In this document: positions 14,563-26,795 of the stretch, piece after piece
Position numbering within the stretch: the stretch's first letter is position 1
Layout: each line of letters opens with the position of its first letter
From: Kondoa malvinella
Taxonomy: Eukaryota > Basidiomycota > Agaricostilbomycetes > Agaricostilbales > Kondoaceae
Reading direction: 5' to 3'
Assembly (NCBI GenBank): GCA_039545315.1
Contig: BCIM01000008.1
Coordinates: 496,001-560,000, forward strand
Length of the DNA: 64,000 bases
The notes under the pieces: generated by a model
Seen by the model: the letters and a program-made list of their open reading frames with translations, nothing else
Told to the model about the DNA's origin: nothing
Database searches by the model: none
Position numbers and translations under genes: made by a program

Positions 14563-16177
14563 TTAGGCCGGATGCATATTCTTGGTAGCGGCAGCATGTG
14601 CTTCAGAATAGCCTGAACATTGAGTTTAGCATGTGGTGGGTGCAGCAACTGGTGGCATACCTTGAAGTCGGCCATCCATCAATTTCATCAGCTTCTGAAC
14701 CTCGTTCGCCAGCTGAAAGACGGTCAGAAATTGTTTAAGTGTTGATAGTGCACTCACTTCTGTTAACTTGGCTTGGATCTTTGATGGATCAGCTGAAAGT
14801 GTGGCCAATGGGTGCTAAAACCAGAGGCACTGATATTTCTCAGCAGAAGACAAGGACTCACTGAACTCTCGGCGCACTGCATCCAATGTTCGAGCTGCTG
14901 ATGCCATCAACAGGTGCTGCGCGCAATAAGGATAAAGTCATACTTGTGCTGCTACCTCCTCCATACGCTTGATCTCTTCCAAGATCCGAACATCGATCCT
15001 TGGTGTGGCCCTCGTACCACGGACATTGACAAGCCTCTGCATCGCTCCATCCGCACATTTCATTGTTTCCGACAGCTCTTTGAGATGACGAATCGCTTCC
15101 TCATTTCCCGTCTCGTGCACACTTCGGATGATGCCAGCTGTTTCCTGTGTCATGCGATCGAGTTCTTTGGCGACCGGAGCGAAGGGAGACTTGCTGCGAG
15201 AGATAAGCGAGACGATGGGCCGACCTCGGACTTTACCCATCAGCTGTCCAGGCATGTAAGAGAGCAATTTGGTTGAGAAGGATGCGCGTGTGCCGAAAGG
15301 TTGAACAGGTGAATTGTGATGTTCGTGCACAGCCTGAGCTATTGTGCTCAGCCATATCGCTGTGCAAAGGGTAGCTGCTCACAGCTGTTCGAATCGACAC
15401 TTGTACATGCTGCTCCTTGACAGTTCTGTGGATCTGTATACTTCCGTTAATGGCGCGTTAGAGATTCTCCGCCATGACTCACTCCGTCAAGGGTTGTCGC
15501 CAAAGAGGTTAGCTGGTCGCTGTAAATGGGCAACCAATTGCCGTCCTTGCTTGATCGTGGCTGCCCCTGGAATGTCTTGAGATATTCGATTGACTGTTGT
15601 TCCGGTCGATAATGAGCAAAGAAAAGATTCAGAAACAGTACAGACGGAGCTTAGCGCCTTTATTCCAAGACCGAACTATCCGATAGTCTATCAGTTGAGT
15701 TGACAACGCGTAATGATCACTGACAGCCGTCTCCATTGGCTTGACATTTCAGTCATACGAGCAGCCAAACTGGTGCTTTCTGCTTCTTGCTTAGCTGCAG
15801 ATCTGGCCGAATCGAAGTGGCCCACTGCCGTGGATATCTGGCCGTGATGGAATAAGGAAACGATTACAACGATTACAACGATCAGAACCATGCCTAACAT
15901 TGAACCGCATTCTCGAGATATATTTGCCATGTTGGGAGTCCAATAATTTCAAGGTTGTTCCTTGCTCCATTTGCTTGTGCGCGCGCCGCAAATCCGCCGT
16001 AGCTTTCTCGAGAACCTCAGATGGACTTATCAAGGCCTTCTTGGATGCGTCGTCTAGGCCAGCATGCACTGCTTTCTGCATTGTCGGAAAGTACGGGGAG
16101 GCGTAGGGAGACGAAGAAACAAAAGATGACGCTTTGAGAGAAAGAAACGGCAGCCAGATCAGAGAGCGCAAAGGCAT
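14563..16177 (-). CDS. Unrecognised helical protein with a hydrophobic N-terminus
   Basis: I do not recognise this protein. The predicted start at 16177 opens with 'MPLRSLIWLPFLSLKASSF', a hydrophobic stretch that could be a signal peptide or targeting sequence. Charged, helix-prone segments follow: 'DDASKKALISPSEVLEKATADL', 'FDSARSAAKQEAESTSLAAR', 'YLKTFQGQPRSSKDGNWL', 'APVAKELDRMTQETAGIIR' and 'NEVQKLMKLMDGRLQ'. The last exon reads 'GYSEAHAAATKNMHPA' before TAA at 14563-14565. Introns near 15815-15878, 15594-15720, 15330-15380 and 14650-14930 keep the frame, but the donor of the 127-nt intron (GTGATC) is weak. I join the halves because no ATG lies between them. Two separate genes remain possible. 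Confidence 0.45.
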
Positions 16178-16798
16178 AGTTGAGATGCAGCATTCTGACG
16201 ATAGATCAAAACGGTCCCCTTCTCTGACAGAAGCCTCGCTCTGGCCGCGAAAGGCGCCTAGGGCGAATGGACAGGATTAGCTGGACAGGATAGGACATAG
16301 ATCAAGAGCATAAAAACGCATGGCGTAAAGTAAGTGTGGAAACAGGCTCAATGGCATCCATAGGAAAGAGATGAGGTGGTAAAGAGAACGATGCTCGCTC
16401 AGCTAGAGTGAAACGGGAGAATATAGCAGCTTTGAGCTTGCTGGAAGGACACTGCTGCCAGGCAGCTGGACAAAGGGTATTTTGAATATCTTCTTCCGGG
16501 ATGGTCTCAGCGTGACAGAAAGACAGTCTGTCAAGCACACCACAGCAGGTGTAGGCATCGTGGTGCAACAGACCTCTGACTGCAAGCTCAAATGTTCACG
16601 CCTTCCCGCGTTTGCTGTACCCTTCCGCAGCAACGTCGACTCGTTTCTCGAGCTCTCATCTCTTATGCGCTGCTGATCAGCCTACCCACGCTCGTTTGAT
16701 ACATATTCTGCGGCTCTGTCAACTGCACACTTCTGTACTTTGTGGCCTTTGACGAGGCTCGCTATTTGTTTTGTTTTCAAACAACTCTGTTGATTTTC
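16178..16798. other. Divergent intergenic region, no gene seen
   Basis: About 620 bp lie between the start of the unrecognised helical gene (minus) and MIS13 (plus). No frame shows conserved coding signatures. The last 60 bp before MIS13 are rich in T and short pyrimidine runs, as is common near fungal transcription starts. It should hold both promoters. Confidence 0.5.
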
Positions 16799-18518
16799 AT
16801 GCATCTCGCTATTAAAGTGCGTTCTCCCTCTTTGCTTCTACACAGGCTACGCTGATAAAGACGTGTATAGTGTCATCCCAAGTACGAACGAAATCCAAAA
16901 CGACGTCAACGAATGGCAAGTCAAGCTCGAGCAACAGCCTCAACACTCAACTCAAGCGCAATGGGTCAAGAAGCGCACCAGGAGAGAAAGAAGAACAGGT
17001 GTCTGATATATTGAGTGAAGGAGAGCAGCAGGATTTAGATGTGGGCAGGAAACGAACGCGGATAGAACCAAAGAAGGCGCTACCCAACAAGGTCAGCTTG
17101 CTCTCTATCCTTCTGGGTGTCAAGCTAACGAGGAATAGAAGAAGGCCAAAATCACGCTCAACTCTGATTCAGACGATGATGCCTTCACGTTCACGAAAGA
17201 ACCTTATAAGCCATCAAATAGCGTGCCTATTGCGTCCACTTCAGCTTCAATACCGACCGCACCTCCAGATAGGAAAGGCAAACGAAAAGCAGTAGATCAA
17301 GACCCGCCTAGAGCAAAGAGCAAATCGAATCAGTCAGAACAACATTCACCAAAGATGGACACAGTCGTTCCTGTACCTACAGCAGAGACGCCCAAGATCA
17401 ACCGTAACGCAGCAATGCGTCGAGGTGACGACTCGGGTCGAAGAACAAGCGTAGAGCGTCGTGGTAGACGAGCTTCTTCAATAGGCAGCGGATTCGAAGG
17501 TAAGTCATAACCCATTGCTTTGATAGCAAATCATGATTGAACCTTAGATGATACAGCTACACCTCATCCTTCACTAGCGGACAGTACGCTTTATCGACAT
17601 ATAGACGCTAACGAACCCCCATCAATCCGATTACTTACCCTCGTCTCTTGGGCTAGCAGAAGATTCAACGATACGCTTGTTGCTTCTATACCCGATGCAC
17701 CTTTGTTTCCTCCTTCAAGTACGAAACTAGAAGATCGAGCGAAACGGAAAGCCAGTCAAGCGATAGAACAATTCATAGATGATGTTTGTTCTAAGCGCGT
17801 GGATTTCAATTGGTCTGCAGCTGGACAACAACAAGCAGGTCCCGTGGTGTTGGCGCCTAATCCGGAAAATGAAGCTCTGCAAAAGAAAAAGGATGGGCTA
17901 GACGATTGGATTGCGAGGTGAATCTTTTCCCTCTTTCCCGCCGTGTCAAATACTGAGTAGAAGAATAGCGTAACAAAAGAAGACGAATCAAGAAGAGCCT
18001 ACATTAAGAAGTACTCTCTTTTACGCGATACCGCCGCTCGAGCAGCTTCTGCCGCGGCACAGATACCAGCAGAGCTACCATACGATTTTCATTCGCCTCT
18101 GCCGTCGAATCTATCTTCTGTCGAAGAGGTGATAGCGTATGGTCAAAGTCTACAAGCTGCCGCGAAAGCAAAACTGGCTCGGCCGTTTGGGTCAGATCCG
18201 TCGAGTGGGAGCAATGTGATTGATGTAGAAGCTGAAGTGGGCATCTCGCTGTCTGCGCTGAGGTTGCAGGTGCGTTTTTACGTTCTGATGGGTGGGCGAA
18301 TACTGATTGTGTTGCAGGCTTCGAATGTGCATATGGCGACGCATCGGATCGAACAATTCCACAAAACGTCAGCAGCCTATGCATCAAGCCGACTAGCGAC
18401 TTGTCATACCGCTCTGGCATCACTCAATAAAGAGCCATCGTTGCTCAGCGGTGTGGTACCTTTGTCAAATAATCCAAACAACTCTGGGGATATATTAAGA
18501 GCTATAGCAAGAGGGTAA
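16799..18518 (+). CDS. MIS13: Kinetochore protein MIS13/DSN1 (MIS12/MIND complex)
   Basis: Mis13/Dsn1 is a subunit of the MIS12 (MIND) complex, which links the inner kinetochore to NDC80 and KNL1. The N-terminal half is basic, Ser-rich and disordered ('KSKTTSTNGKSSSSNSLNTQ'). The family's signature block follows: 'RRGDDSGRRTSVERRGRRAS', containing the Aurora B-type RRxS sites, then 'LYRHIDANEPPSIRLLTLVSW'. The C-terminal half is helical ('KEDESRRAYIKKYSLLRD', 'HMATHRIEQFHKTSAAY'). I take the ATG at 16799: a six-codon exon ends in AAA before a GTGCGT...CACAG intron and joins the frame at 16846. Other introns lie near 17092-17138, 17500-17548, 17921-17970 and 18270-18318. The stop is at 18516-18518. 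Confidence 0.85.
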
Positions 18519-18639
18519 TAGAAAAGATGTTTCAAGTGCAGTTCAGTTGGGGAAAGTAAAAGGGATGTAATGAGCTTTTGCTGTGCTTGTATTTTTGGAA
18601 GATTGGCAGATGTTGTAACAACTCTTTCTGCATGACACC

Positions 18640-19523
18640 ATGTCGCATCGAGAAGCATCTGACCGCAAGTCGGTGACTGTGATCGACAGTCATGGCCAGC
18701 CCATCACTTTCCTAATCCAGCCCAATGAAGAGCTGCCTCGGTATGAGGAAGCAATCCTGCAGGAGAATTTCTCGCCAGCACCTTCGTCGACACAACCAGA
18801 AGAGAGCACGCCTCTGTTACCTACTGCTGCTCCGGTATCCCTTACGGTAATGCAAAACATCAAGCTGTACTTTTCACCGCTGTTCAACAAGGCGTATTGG
18901 AAAAGTGTCGTCTACTTGCTCGTCTTGAACTTTCCCTTGCATCTGCTCGTCTGGCTACTGGCGTGTGTGATCCACCAGCCTTTACAGAATCACGACTGAT
19001 CGATGGCCTGTAGCTTCCTGGGATCATTGACAGGCACTGCACTGCTCATCACTTTACCACTCGGAGTGTCAATATGGTGGATCACGCTCTATTCTATGCG
19101 CGCAGCAGCTAGACTAGAACTAACAATGCAAGAATACTTTAACGGTCCTGGAATTCGACCTCTCACTCGACCAATCTTTACTCGCACACTCGTCTCGGAC
19201 GCGGAAGAGAGCAACTTTGTCTTACCGATGCGGAACGGGTTCATACAGCATTCTTGGGAAATGGTGCGCTCTGCTGTTTTTGCACCAGTACCACAGCTTA
19301 AGCAAATGATGCGGACATACAGTTAACGGACAACTATTCCTACCGCGCCCTAACGTATTTCTTGATACCCAAACCATGTTCCGTCCTGTTCTGTCTGGTT
19401 GCTACGATTCTATTGCTGGGTAGCGGGATTGTGACGCTTGGATTGGGCATGCCTGCGAGTTTGAGAGTCATTCGGCAGATGGCTAGATGGCAGCGGAGGA
19501 TCGCTTGGGAGATGTTGCGATGA
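18640..19523 (+). CDS. Small multi-pass membrane protein resembling the putative 'sensor' domain family
   Basis: An N-terminal acidic and polar cytosolic region (about 80 residues, 'MSHREASDRKSVTVIDSHGQ') is followed by hydrophobic helices. These read 'SVVYLLVLNFPLHLLVWLLA', 'TGTALLITLPLGVSIWWIT' and, in the last exon, 'VLFCLVATILLLGSGIVTLG'. The layout resembles the short membrane module annotated as a sensor domain in bacterial kinases and found alone in many fungi; this is family knowledge, not proof. The first intron starts near 18964 (GTGTGT donor, phase 2) and the second at about 19264 (phase 0). The stop is TGA at 19521-19523. No catalytic residues are visible. Confidence 0.6.
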
Positions 19524-20301
19524 TCTATGGTACTTTGTCCAACGGTGAGTTCCGCTGCTGGTATTTGGTTCTCATGCTTATGTCTTTGAAGTTCGCCATC
19601 ACAGAGCCTAACGCAAGCTTGCTCTGGCTAGGGCTCCAGCACGCTACTGCAGCTGCGCGCGGCGATGTGTGCACTGCTTCTAAGCCCATTTGTGCGCAAG
19701 CAATCCGGTGCGAGTCACGTAAGCAATACTCTCTGCTATCAGCATGAAGCTGATGGACAGCGATACTTGTTTACAGTTCAGACCGCATGCTACTCAAAGC
19801 ACGGTTTGTGAAGCACACTCCATCCGCGTGACAGTGCTGAAAAGAAGCAGGGCAGGCAGGAAGATCGAGCAGTACAAGCCTAGCCAGTCATCCGTTCCGC
19901 CTGTAAGTCGCCGCATTGTGTGTGATGCTTACAACTAACCAGTTCCCGCCAGGTCCCACAGTCTGCATACATTCAATAGCGATTGCCTCCAATTCTACAT
20001 GTATCGAGAACTCAATCCATCTTCGTCTGTGCGTACTGACGATCGTACGATCTCACTGCGCTGAATGCTCCGGGTTTTGCAGACGATACTGGTTCGCTGG
20101 CTATGCAAGATCGACTGGCGCAATTTCCAGCATTCTACCAAGTCATTATCAGCCAATGCTATGCCAATCGTCCCTCTTCTGGTTCATTTTGGCGTACAAG
20201 TCCAGAACAATACAATCTACAAGAAGAAGTCTTCTGATTGCTCTTCCGTTTCTTCTCGTACTCCTTTCGAAACCTCTAAGTCTGTCGCGACCTCGACATA
20301 A
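19524..20301 (+). CDS. Doubtful multi-exon gene, product unknown
   Basis: Coding-like segments occur but I cannot settle one model. The stretch from 19607 reads 'EPNASLLWLGLQHATAAARG'. Another from about 19975 reads 'HTFNSDCLQFYMYRELNPSS' and is followed by a clean intron-like segment (gtgcgt...tttgcag, about 20030-20084). After that intron all three plus-strand frames stay open for 50 codons or more; the most protein-like is 'DDTGSLAMQDRLAQFPAFYQ', ending at TGA near 20235. Stop codons elsewhere need several introns with uncertain donors. The region could be a real fast-evolving gene, a pseudogene or a non-coding transcript. Confidence 0.25.
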
Positions 20302-21002
20302 GCCGGATTTGGCAACCCCCTCAACAGGTAAAGTCTCCCATGTTGTTGTCGGGAGCAGGACGTACGTACTGATACATTAATCAGTGGTCACACGGATAAA
20401 CACTGAATAGAAGGTCCGAGTCGGTGACGGAAGTTGACCACGTTCATTAAATTGGTTCTATTGCGGAAAAATTGACATGCAGGGGCAGGCAGTAAGAGTA
20501 CGGGAGAGTAGCGCCGAAGCGTAGCAGTAGTGCATTATCATCCCCGAGACACAATGCGGATCAAATATTGCGGAGCATTAGTAAATTGCAATTGTTCCTT
20601 TGATCGAAACTACGGCTTCCTCTGTTGACCTGCAAAGTTACCTGCGACACTGCTATACCGGAGCGCCACTGTAAAGGATCAGGCAGACGCTTGACCAGCC
20701 ATTCCGAACGAGAACACATTTCGACCAGCCCACTTCAGGTTTATCTCTTGGATTCCGCTCTGGATCGGCTAGTCTCGTTCCTTGTTCTCGGCTGGTAGAC
20801 CGTTGAAGAATAAGGGCTTGCTCGCTTTTACGTCCAACTTGGCCTCTTCCTTGCATACTCGGCCATTTCAAGGAAATAGAGACTTCGAAGTCGATAATCT
20901 TGCAAACATCAACTCTACATTTGCGACCAGCTAGACTATTGCTACTCTCTGCGCACACAAAACATCTTTGTCAACCAGTGAAAGAGCAAATACGGTAGCA
21001 AT
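20302..21002. other. Intergenic region upstream of the G-alpha gene, no gene seen
   Basis: About 700 bp without a convincing coding frame on either strand. It probably contains the promoter and 5' leader of the G-alpha gene that starts at 21003. I see no repeat longer than about ten bases and no terminator-like structure worth naming. Confidence 0.45.
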
Positions 21003-22522
21003 ATGGGATCATGCATGTCTTCTTCGGCACAAGGCGACAATGGCGGTGAATCAAGCGGCATGTCGTCGTCTGGTACGCACTACAATGCAAGAGATGGACG
21101 GAGTAGGAGTCATGCGATAGACAAAGTGCTCGAGCAGGATAGCAAGCAGTTTAGAAAGGAGTGCAAGATCTTACTATTGGGTAAGTTTACATCTGTGGAC
21201 CACATGGGCTCGCTTACAGGTACTCGTAGGGTCTGGAGAGAGTGGGAAGTCGACCATTGTCAAGCAAATGAAGATTATACATCAGAACGGATACAGCAAA
21301 GACGAGCTGCTCCTTTATAAAGTTACTGTATACAAGAGTGAGCCCTTTCACGCCTAGCTGCGAATCTTCTGATGTATATGGCAGACGTGATGGACTCTGC
21401 ACAAGGCTTAGTAGTGGCTATGCGCAAGTTCAAGTTTGAGCCATTAGAACCAGTCAACCGAGTGAGCGAACCTCGAAGCCGCATCTTACCTTGATCTCAT
21501 TCCTCTCTCAGGTCTACGCAGATCGGATATTAGATTACCGAATCGACGATGACCCCTCACAAGCTTTATCAGAAGAAATTGTTCGCGCTATCGAATCTCT
21601 CTGGCATGACCCTATCATCCCTACTGTGCTTGATCGAACGTCCGAATTCTACCTCATGGACAGTGCGACGTATTTCTTTGATGAAGTGCAGAGAATTGGT
21701 GCGGTGGATTATGTGCCGAACGAAAGTGATGTGTTGAGGGCGAGAACAAAGACGACGGGTATTAGTGAGACAAAGTTCAAGAGTGGGCAGCTGAGCATAC
21801 AGTACGTTTTGAGGTAAAAGCGTGAGGGGCAATTGCTGATTATGTGATGTAGCATGTTTGATGTCGGCGGTCAGCGGTCAGAAAGGAAGAAGTGGATTCA
21901 TTGCTTTGAAGCGGTTACTTCTATCATCTTTTGCGTGGCGCTTAGCGAGTACGATCAAGTGTTGCTGGAAGAAAGTGGGCAGGTGAGCTTCTCACTTTCG
22001 ATGCCAGATGAAGAAGGGCTGACGTGATCTGGTAGAATCGAATGGCGGAAAGTCTGGTCCTATTTGAGAGCGTCATAAACTCGCGTTGGTTCGTACGGAC
22101 GTCTATCATCCTTTTCCTGAATAAGATAGATCTTGTAAGGCATCTCCTGTCTTGCCTCTTTATTTGAGACTGACAACGGTTTTAGTTCAAGAGCAAACTA
22201 CCGAAAGTCCCGCTGCAGCAATACTTTCCTGAATACACGGGAGGGTCAGATGTGAACAAAGCAGCAAAGTATATCCTTTGGCGATTCACTCAGCTAAACC
22301 GAGCGAAATTGAGCATTTACCCTCAGTGAGTCCGATATCTTTCTCCTAGTACGAGGCTTATGGTATGCTAGTCTGACGCAAGCGACTGATACATCAAATA
22401 TCCGACTGGTCTTTGCTGCAGTGAAGGGTAAGCGCTACTTCTTCTGCTTGTTGAGATCAAGCTGATGCGCTATTATAGAAACGATTCTGCAGAACGCGCT
22501 GCGGGACTCTGGTATCTTGTGA
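21003..22522 (+). CDS. Heterotrimeric G-protein alpha subunit
   Basis: A G-alpha GTPase that relays signals from seven-helix receptors. The N-terminus MGSCMSSS has Gly2 for myristoylation and Cys4 for palmitoylation. The G1 box is '[18 protein letters not shown]', split by an intron just after the first Gly codon begins (about 21180-21229). Switch regions read '[14 protein letters not shown]' and '[18 protein letters not shown]'. The guanine-specificity boxes are 'FLNKIDL' (NKxD) and '[20 protein letters not shown]' (TCAT-equivalent, here ATDT). The C-terminus is '[11 protein letters not shown]'. The Met-Gly-x-Cys start and the Gly-Ile-Leu end resemble the cAMP-pathway G-alpha group of basidiomycetes, but that subgroup is an inference. 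At least seven short introns interrupt the gene. Confidence 0.93.
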
Positions 22523-22693
22523 ACTAAGTGTATTGATCGATTGTGAGGTGTACAATTTTGTGCGGGATTTAGGTTATCTGGCGGTACATTATTATCTCTG
22601 CGGGTAATGTAGTCGTCAAAGTGTGAATGTATCATCGTTAAAGCGACAAGTTGAGACTCTCGACTTGTCTGACAGCAACAGCGAGTATTACAC

Positions 22694-23953
22694 ATGAACT
22701 ACGAGAACCTGCTTCAGTCGCTGAAGGAGCGCGCACCGTCTTGGAATGCAACACAAGAGCAAATCCTGCTCGAGCCATACGACTACCTCATTTCCATTCC
22801 TGGCAAAGAAGTTCGTTCAGCTCTTATTGATGCGTTCAATGTCTGGCTGCGAGTGCCTTCGGACAACTTGGTCATGATCAAGAGAGTCGTACAGATGCTG
22901 CATACTGCTTCCTTGATGTTCGTGGACTCTTGTCCGTCTTGGAGGTGAAGCTGACGTGACATAATAGGATGGACGATGTTGAAGACAATTCGTTGCTCAG
23001 ACGAGGTATACCAGGTCTGTAGCATCTCTATACAGCAGTACTGGGGCGCTGATAGTCTGATTAGTCGCGCACAAGATCTATGGAGTGCCTATAACGATCA
23101 ATTCTGCCAACTATGCCTATTTCCTTGCGTATCAGCACATGTTCAATGTCATCCCTTCAGAGAGGATAAAAGACATCAATGGTATGTCTTCTCATAGTCA
23201 GATACTTCTGCTGACGGAAAGACAGACGAATTGTTGGATCTGCATCGCGGACAAGGCATTGAGCTCTATTGGCGGGAACATTTGCAGTGCCCTACAGAAG
23301 AAGAGTATGTATCCATGGTCAATAACAGTGAGTCTGATCTGCCCGAGATTACCTTCGCTGAGAGGGGTAACAGAGACGGGCGGCTTGTTCAGGATAGCAA
23401 TCAAGCTCATGCAGGGTTCTGCGACGGCCAAGTCGAGCGCGTATGTCAGAGTTAGACTAATATAAGCATCTGATGTGGATTTTACAGCGACTATCTGCCT
23501 TTGGTCAACCTGATAGGCATACTATTTCAAATAAGGGACGACTATCAAAATTTACAGTCGGACAAGGTATGCCCTGGGTTCATCTTTGAGCGATGGCATC
23601 TGAGTGTTTCCGTAGTACTCGGCCAACAAAGGCTACTGCGAAGACTTGACAGAGGGCAAATTCTCCTTCCCGGTCATTCACTCCATCCGAGCAGACACGA
23701 CCAACACTCGCCTACTCAGTGAGCTGCTTTCTCGTAGCTGATACGTTCTATCTGATATTACTCAGATATATTACGGCAAAGACCGACAGACGTAGAGACG
23801 AAAGCCTGGGCCGTGTCGTACATGAAAGAGTCGACAGAATCATTCGCCTATACGCAGCAAGTGCTGAACACGTTGGACAAGCAATGCAGAGCCGAGATTG
23901 AGCGTCTGGGCGGAAACGTGGCCTTGAATGCTATACTAGACAAATTAGCATGA
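22694..23953 (+). CDS. BTS1: Geranylgeranyl diphosphate synthase
   Basis: A trans-isoprenyl diphosphate synthase that makes C20 GGPP for protein prenylation and other isoprenoids. The first aspartate-rich motif reads '[13 protein letters not shown]' (DDxxD) across an intron at about 22916-22970. The second reads '[13 protein letters not shown]'. '[14 protein letters not shown]' matches the KxxR substrate-binding region with Glu-Val-Arg, '[14 protein letters not shown]' contains the expected Thr-Gly-Gly, and '[17 protein letters not shown]' is typical of GGPP synthases. The bulky residues before the first motif (HTASLM) fit a C20 product. The stop is at 23951-23953. Introns are short and GT-AG. 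Confidence 0.92.
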
Positions 23954-24202
23954 CCTCACCTCACTCACATGCGGAAAGCTAATTTCGCACTTGCCACATT
24001 TCTGCTGTTTTCCCTAAACGTTACAAGCAGTTATAGATACCTGTTCAAGTCCTCGCACATAGCAGAGACTCTTGGAGATACCACTCAAGGCCAGCGCAAA
24101 TTGCCTCACGCCAGCTTTTACCCAATTGCGAGAATTACCGACTTCTGACTACATCTCGACCGAAAAAAGACCTCTAGTCGCAACGCTTGGAGTCATACCG
24201 TC

Positions 24203-26795
24203 ATGGCGTCTGCTGCTGCTCAAGCAACGAAAGCAGAGGGATCTGTCATGAAAGGTGAAGCATGCCGTTTATGCAGACGCTCAAAAGAGTGGAGTCTCAT
24301 ACGTTCTGCCCATACAGGCAAGCAAAGAGCTCTGGTTGAGCCTCTGGACAGCACAAAGATTCATCTTATGCTGGACGAGGAAGCGTGCGTCCCTTAGACT
24401 TTGCCCTGTGAGGTTCTGCGTGTGCTGATGTCACCCGAATATGGTATTCAGTTATCACCGCCATAGAGCAGCCGCTTTGTCAGACAAGGAGGCCTTCAAG
24501 TCGAAACTCAATGGCAAGAACAGGGAGATCCCTTGGGTCGAATTGGCTCAAGCTCTTCAAGGTCCGCTGTACCACAGAGAAGGTCAAAGCAAGGAATTCA
24601 AGTACCACAGCACCGTCTTCAATGCCGCTTGTACTTCTCCTGGACTGGTCTTGGTCTGTGCTGCGAATGCTCAAGATGTATCTACCATTATCAAATTCGC
24701 CAACAAGCATGATTTATCTATTTCCGTCAAATCTGGCGGATATAACGTCGCTGGCTGGACCATCAAAGGCGACATCATTATTGATTGCTCTATGATGTCT
24801 TCTTTAAGCATCACCTTGCCCGGTCAAGCTCAACCCATACAAGGCAATACCAAGAACTTGTCAAAGCGACCAAGAGTCTCGACTGCCTATAGACAGAATT
24901 TGGATCCATACCCACCTCGTGTCGTTGCAGGCTCTTCGACCAACCGTGGTATCGGTCCTACTTCAGCCACCTCCTCGAGCGGCGATAGCCCCGCTTCTCG
25001 CACACCGTCTACTGGATTGGAAGAAGGGCGGACTGAGCCTTCATCTGCTACTTCACCTGATATTGAAGAGTCCAAAGCAAAGAGACAGCGTTCCGACCCA
25101 TCTCGAGCCAGTCGACAAACGCAAAATTGGATTGATTCGCAGTACGAGTCTGCTGGCATATCTTCTTCTACTTTCTTTGCTGCTCCGCCTTCTATCGCTT
25201 CAAGCTCTTCTCGTTCTGGCGATGAGCTACACCATCCTTCGCCAGCCGGTATGGTCGCTTCGCCTGCAACACCATCTTCCTTGTTCACTTCCAATTTCGC
25301 GACTTCTTTCAACCCTTTCAATAATGGAGTGCCAGACCCATCAGCTTGGTCTTTCACTGGTCAGCTACACGAAGAGCTAGCAACCAGAAATGGCCAAAAC
25401 ATGGACAATAACATTTCGCACGCTGCTACTGATACGCCAGCTCAAACTTCTTACGCGACAGTCTCTATTGGTTCAGGAGTCGCTGTCCGACAATTGGACG
25501 AATTCACAGCGCCATACGGATTCTATGTCCCTCTTTCAGCTTATCCCGTTGGATCAGCTTCGATGCATACAGGCGGATTTGGCTTCCTCAGTCGAAAGCA
25601 CGGTTTGACCATGGACAACCTAGTAGGGATGGAATTGGTCTTGTCTGATGGGGAGGTGGTGCATCTGCGAGATCTGGAGTCGAGTGAATTTGCGCAGTTA
25701 CGCGAAGAGGAACAGGAGAGACAAAAGGAGTTGTGGTGGATGGCTAGAGGGGCTGCTACGACTATTGGGATCGTCACGCGGATGGACTTGAAAGCTCATC
25801 CGGTTGGTAATGTCTACGGCGCCGATATGATTTTGTGAGTTCAATGACTTGCCGTGTGGTATTATTGCTGATTGCTTGGTAGCCCTTTCAATCCTGCTAC
25901 TACACCTTCACTTTTACGACATTGGCGCGACTGCATGAAAGACGCGCCGAACGATTTGTTTTCTTCTTGCATACTCACCGCTGGACCGTCCGCCAATTCA
26001 CACGTCGTGGTCATCACAATATGCTACCTCGGTCATCTCAGCAACAGCACTTCAACACCAGATACTGGCGTAGGCGACGCATTCACCCAAGCTATTTCTT
26101 CCTGGCAAGGCGAGACTGCTCTTCTCAAATCGGTCGAAGTCCGCACGTTCCTCGAACAGCAAGACACGAATGCCAAAGTTCTGAAATGCGATGCCGACAT
26201 GAGATGGACCGTCCGCTCTTCTTTGACTTCCGCACTCAGCGATGATTGCATCAACGAAACAATAGATCGCTTCACCAGAATGCCGGAACGGTCAGTTTGG
26301 TTGTTTGAATCTGCTGGTGGTGCTATCGGCGCACAGAAGGAAGACACCACTTGTTTCCCGCAGCAATGTCGGAACGCTGCTTTCTCTGTTGCGGCTATTC
26401 ATCAATGGGCTGGCGAGCAGGAAGATGAGATGGAAAAGAAGGCTGCGTCGGACTGGATCAAGCAGGTCATTTGTCCTGATAGCGTGAGTATCCCGTTCCA
26501 CATGAAGGATTTTGCTGATAGGCTTGCAGTCAATTGGCGGACCGTATCCTTGCTTTATCGAATGTGATGAAGGCGCCGACAGGGTAGCGGCCACTTTCGG
26601 TGACAATTGGGACCGAATGCTCAAAGTCAAGCAAAGATATGATCGTATGTGCTGTCCAGTATTGCTCGATTAAAGCTAATTCGTATTCTAGCCGACAATG
26701 TCTTTAAATTCAATTTCTTTCCGACAGACGGTAAGATGACAGGCAAACGAAAAGCTTTCGCCGGGGTCGTTGGGACTGTGCCTGTTGTGGTGTGA
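24203..26795 (+). CDS. FAD-linked oxidase (PCMH/BBE type) with a large Ser/Pro-rich insertion
   Basis: An FAD-dependent oxidoreductase with a PCMH-type flavin-binding domain. The start at 24203 (MASAAAQATKAEG) reaches the main exon through two introns that keep phase. FAD-domain motifs are 'PGLVLVCAANAQDVSTIIKF' and 'VKSGGYNVAGWTIKGDIIID'; later come 'ATVSIGSGVAVRQLD', 'VGSASMHTGGFGFLSRKHGL' and 'GAATTIGIVTRMDLKAHP'. The C-terminus ends with the BBE-like 'DNVFKFNFFPTDGK'. Between 'DCSMMSSL' and 'ATVSIGSG' lies an in-frame, low-complexity segment of about 210 residues (roughly 24810-25440). It is rich in Ser, Pro and Thr and sits inside the flavin-binding domain. Substrate is unknown. A flavin-attaching His/Cys pair cannot be assigned safely. 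Confidence 0.8.

Noticed and set aside
22694..26795. GGPP synthase plus FAD oxidase as a terpenoid biosynthetic cluster
   Set aside because: GGPP synthase is a housekeeping enzyme, and no terpene cyclase or prenyltransferase lies nearby.
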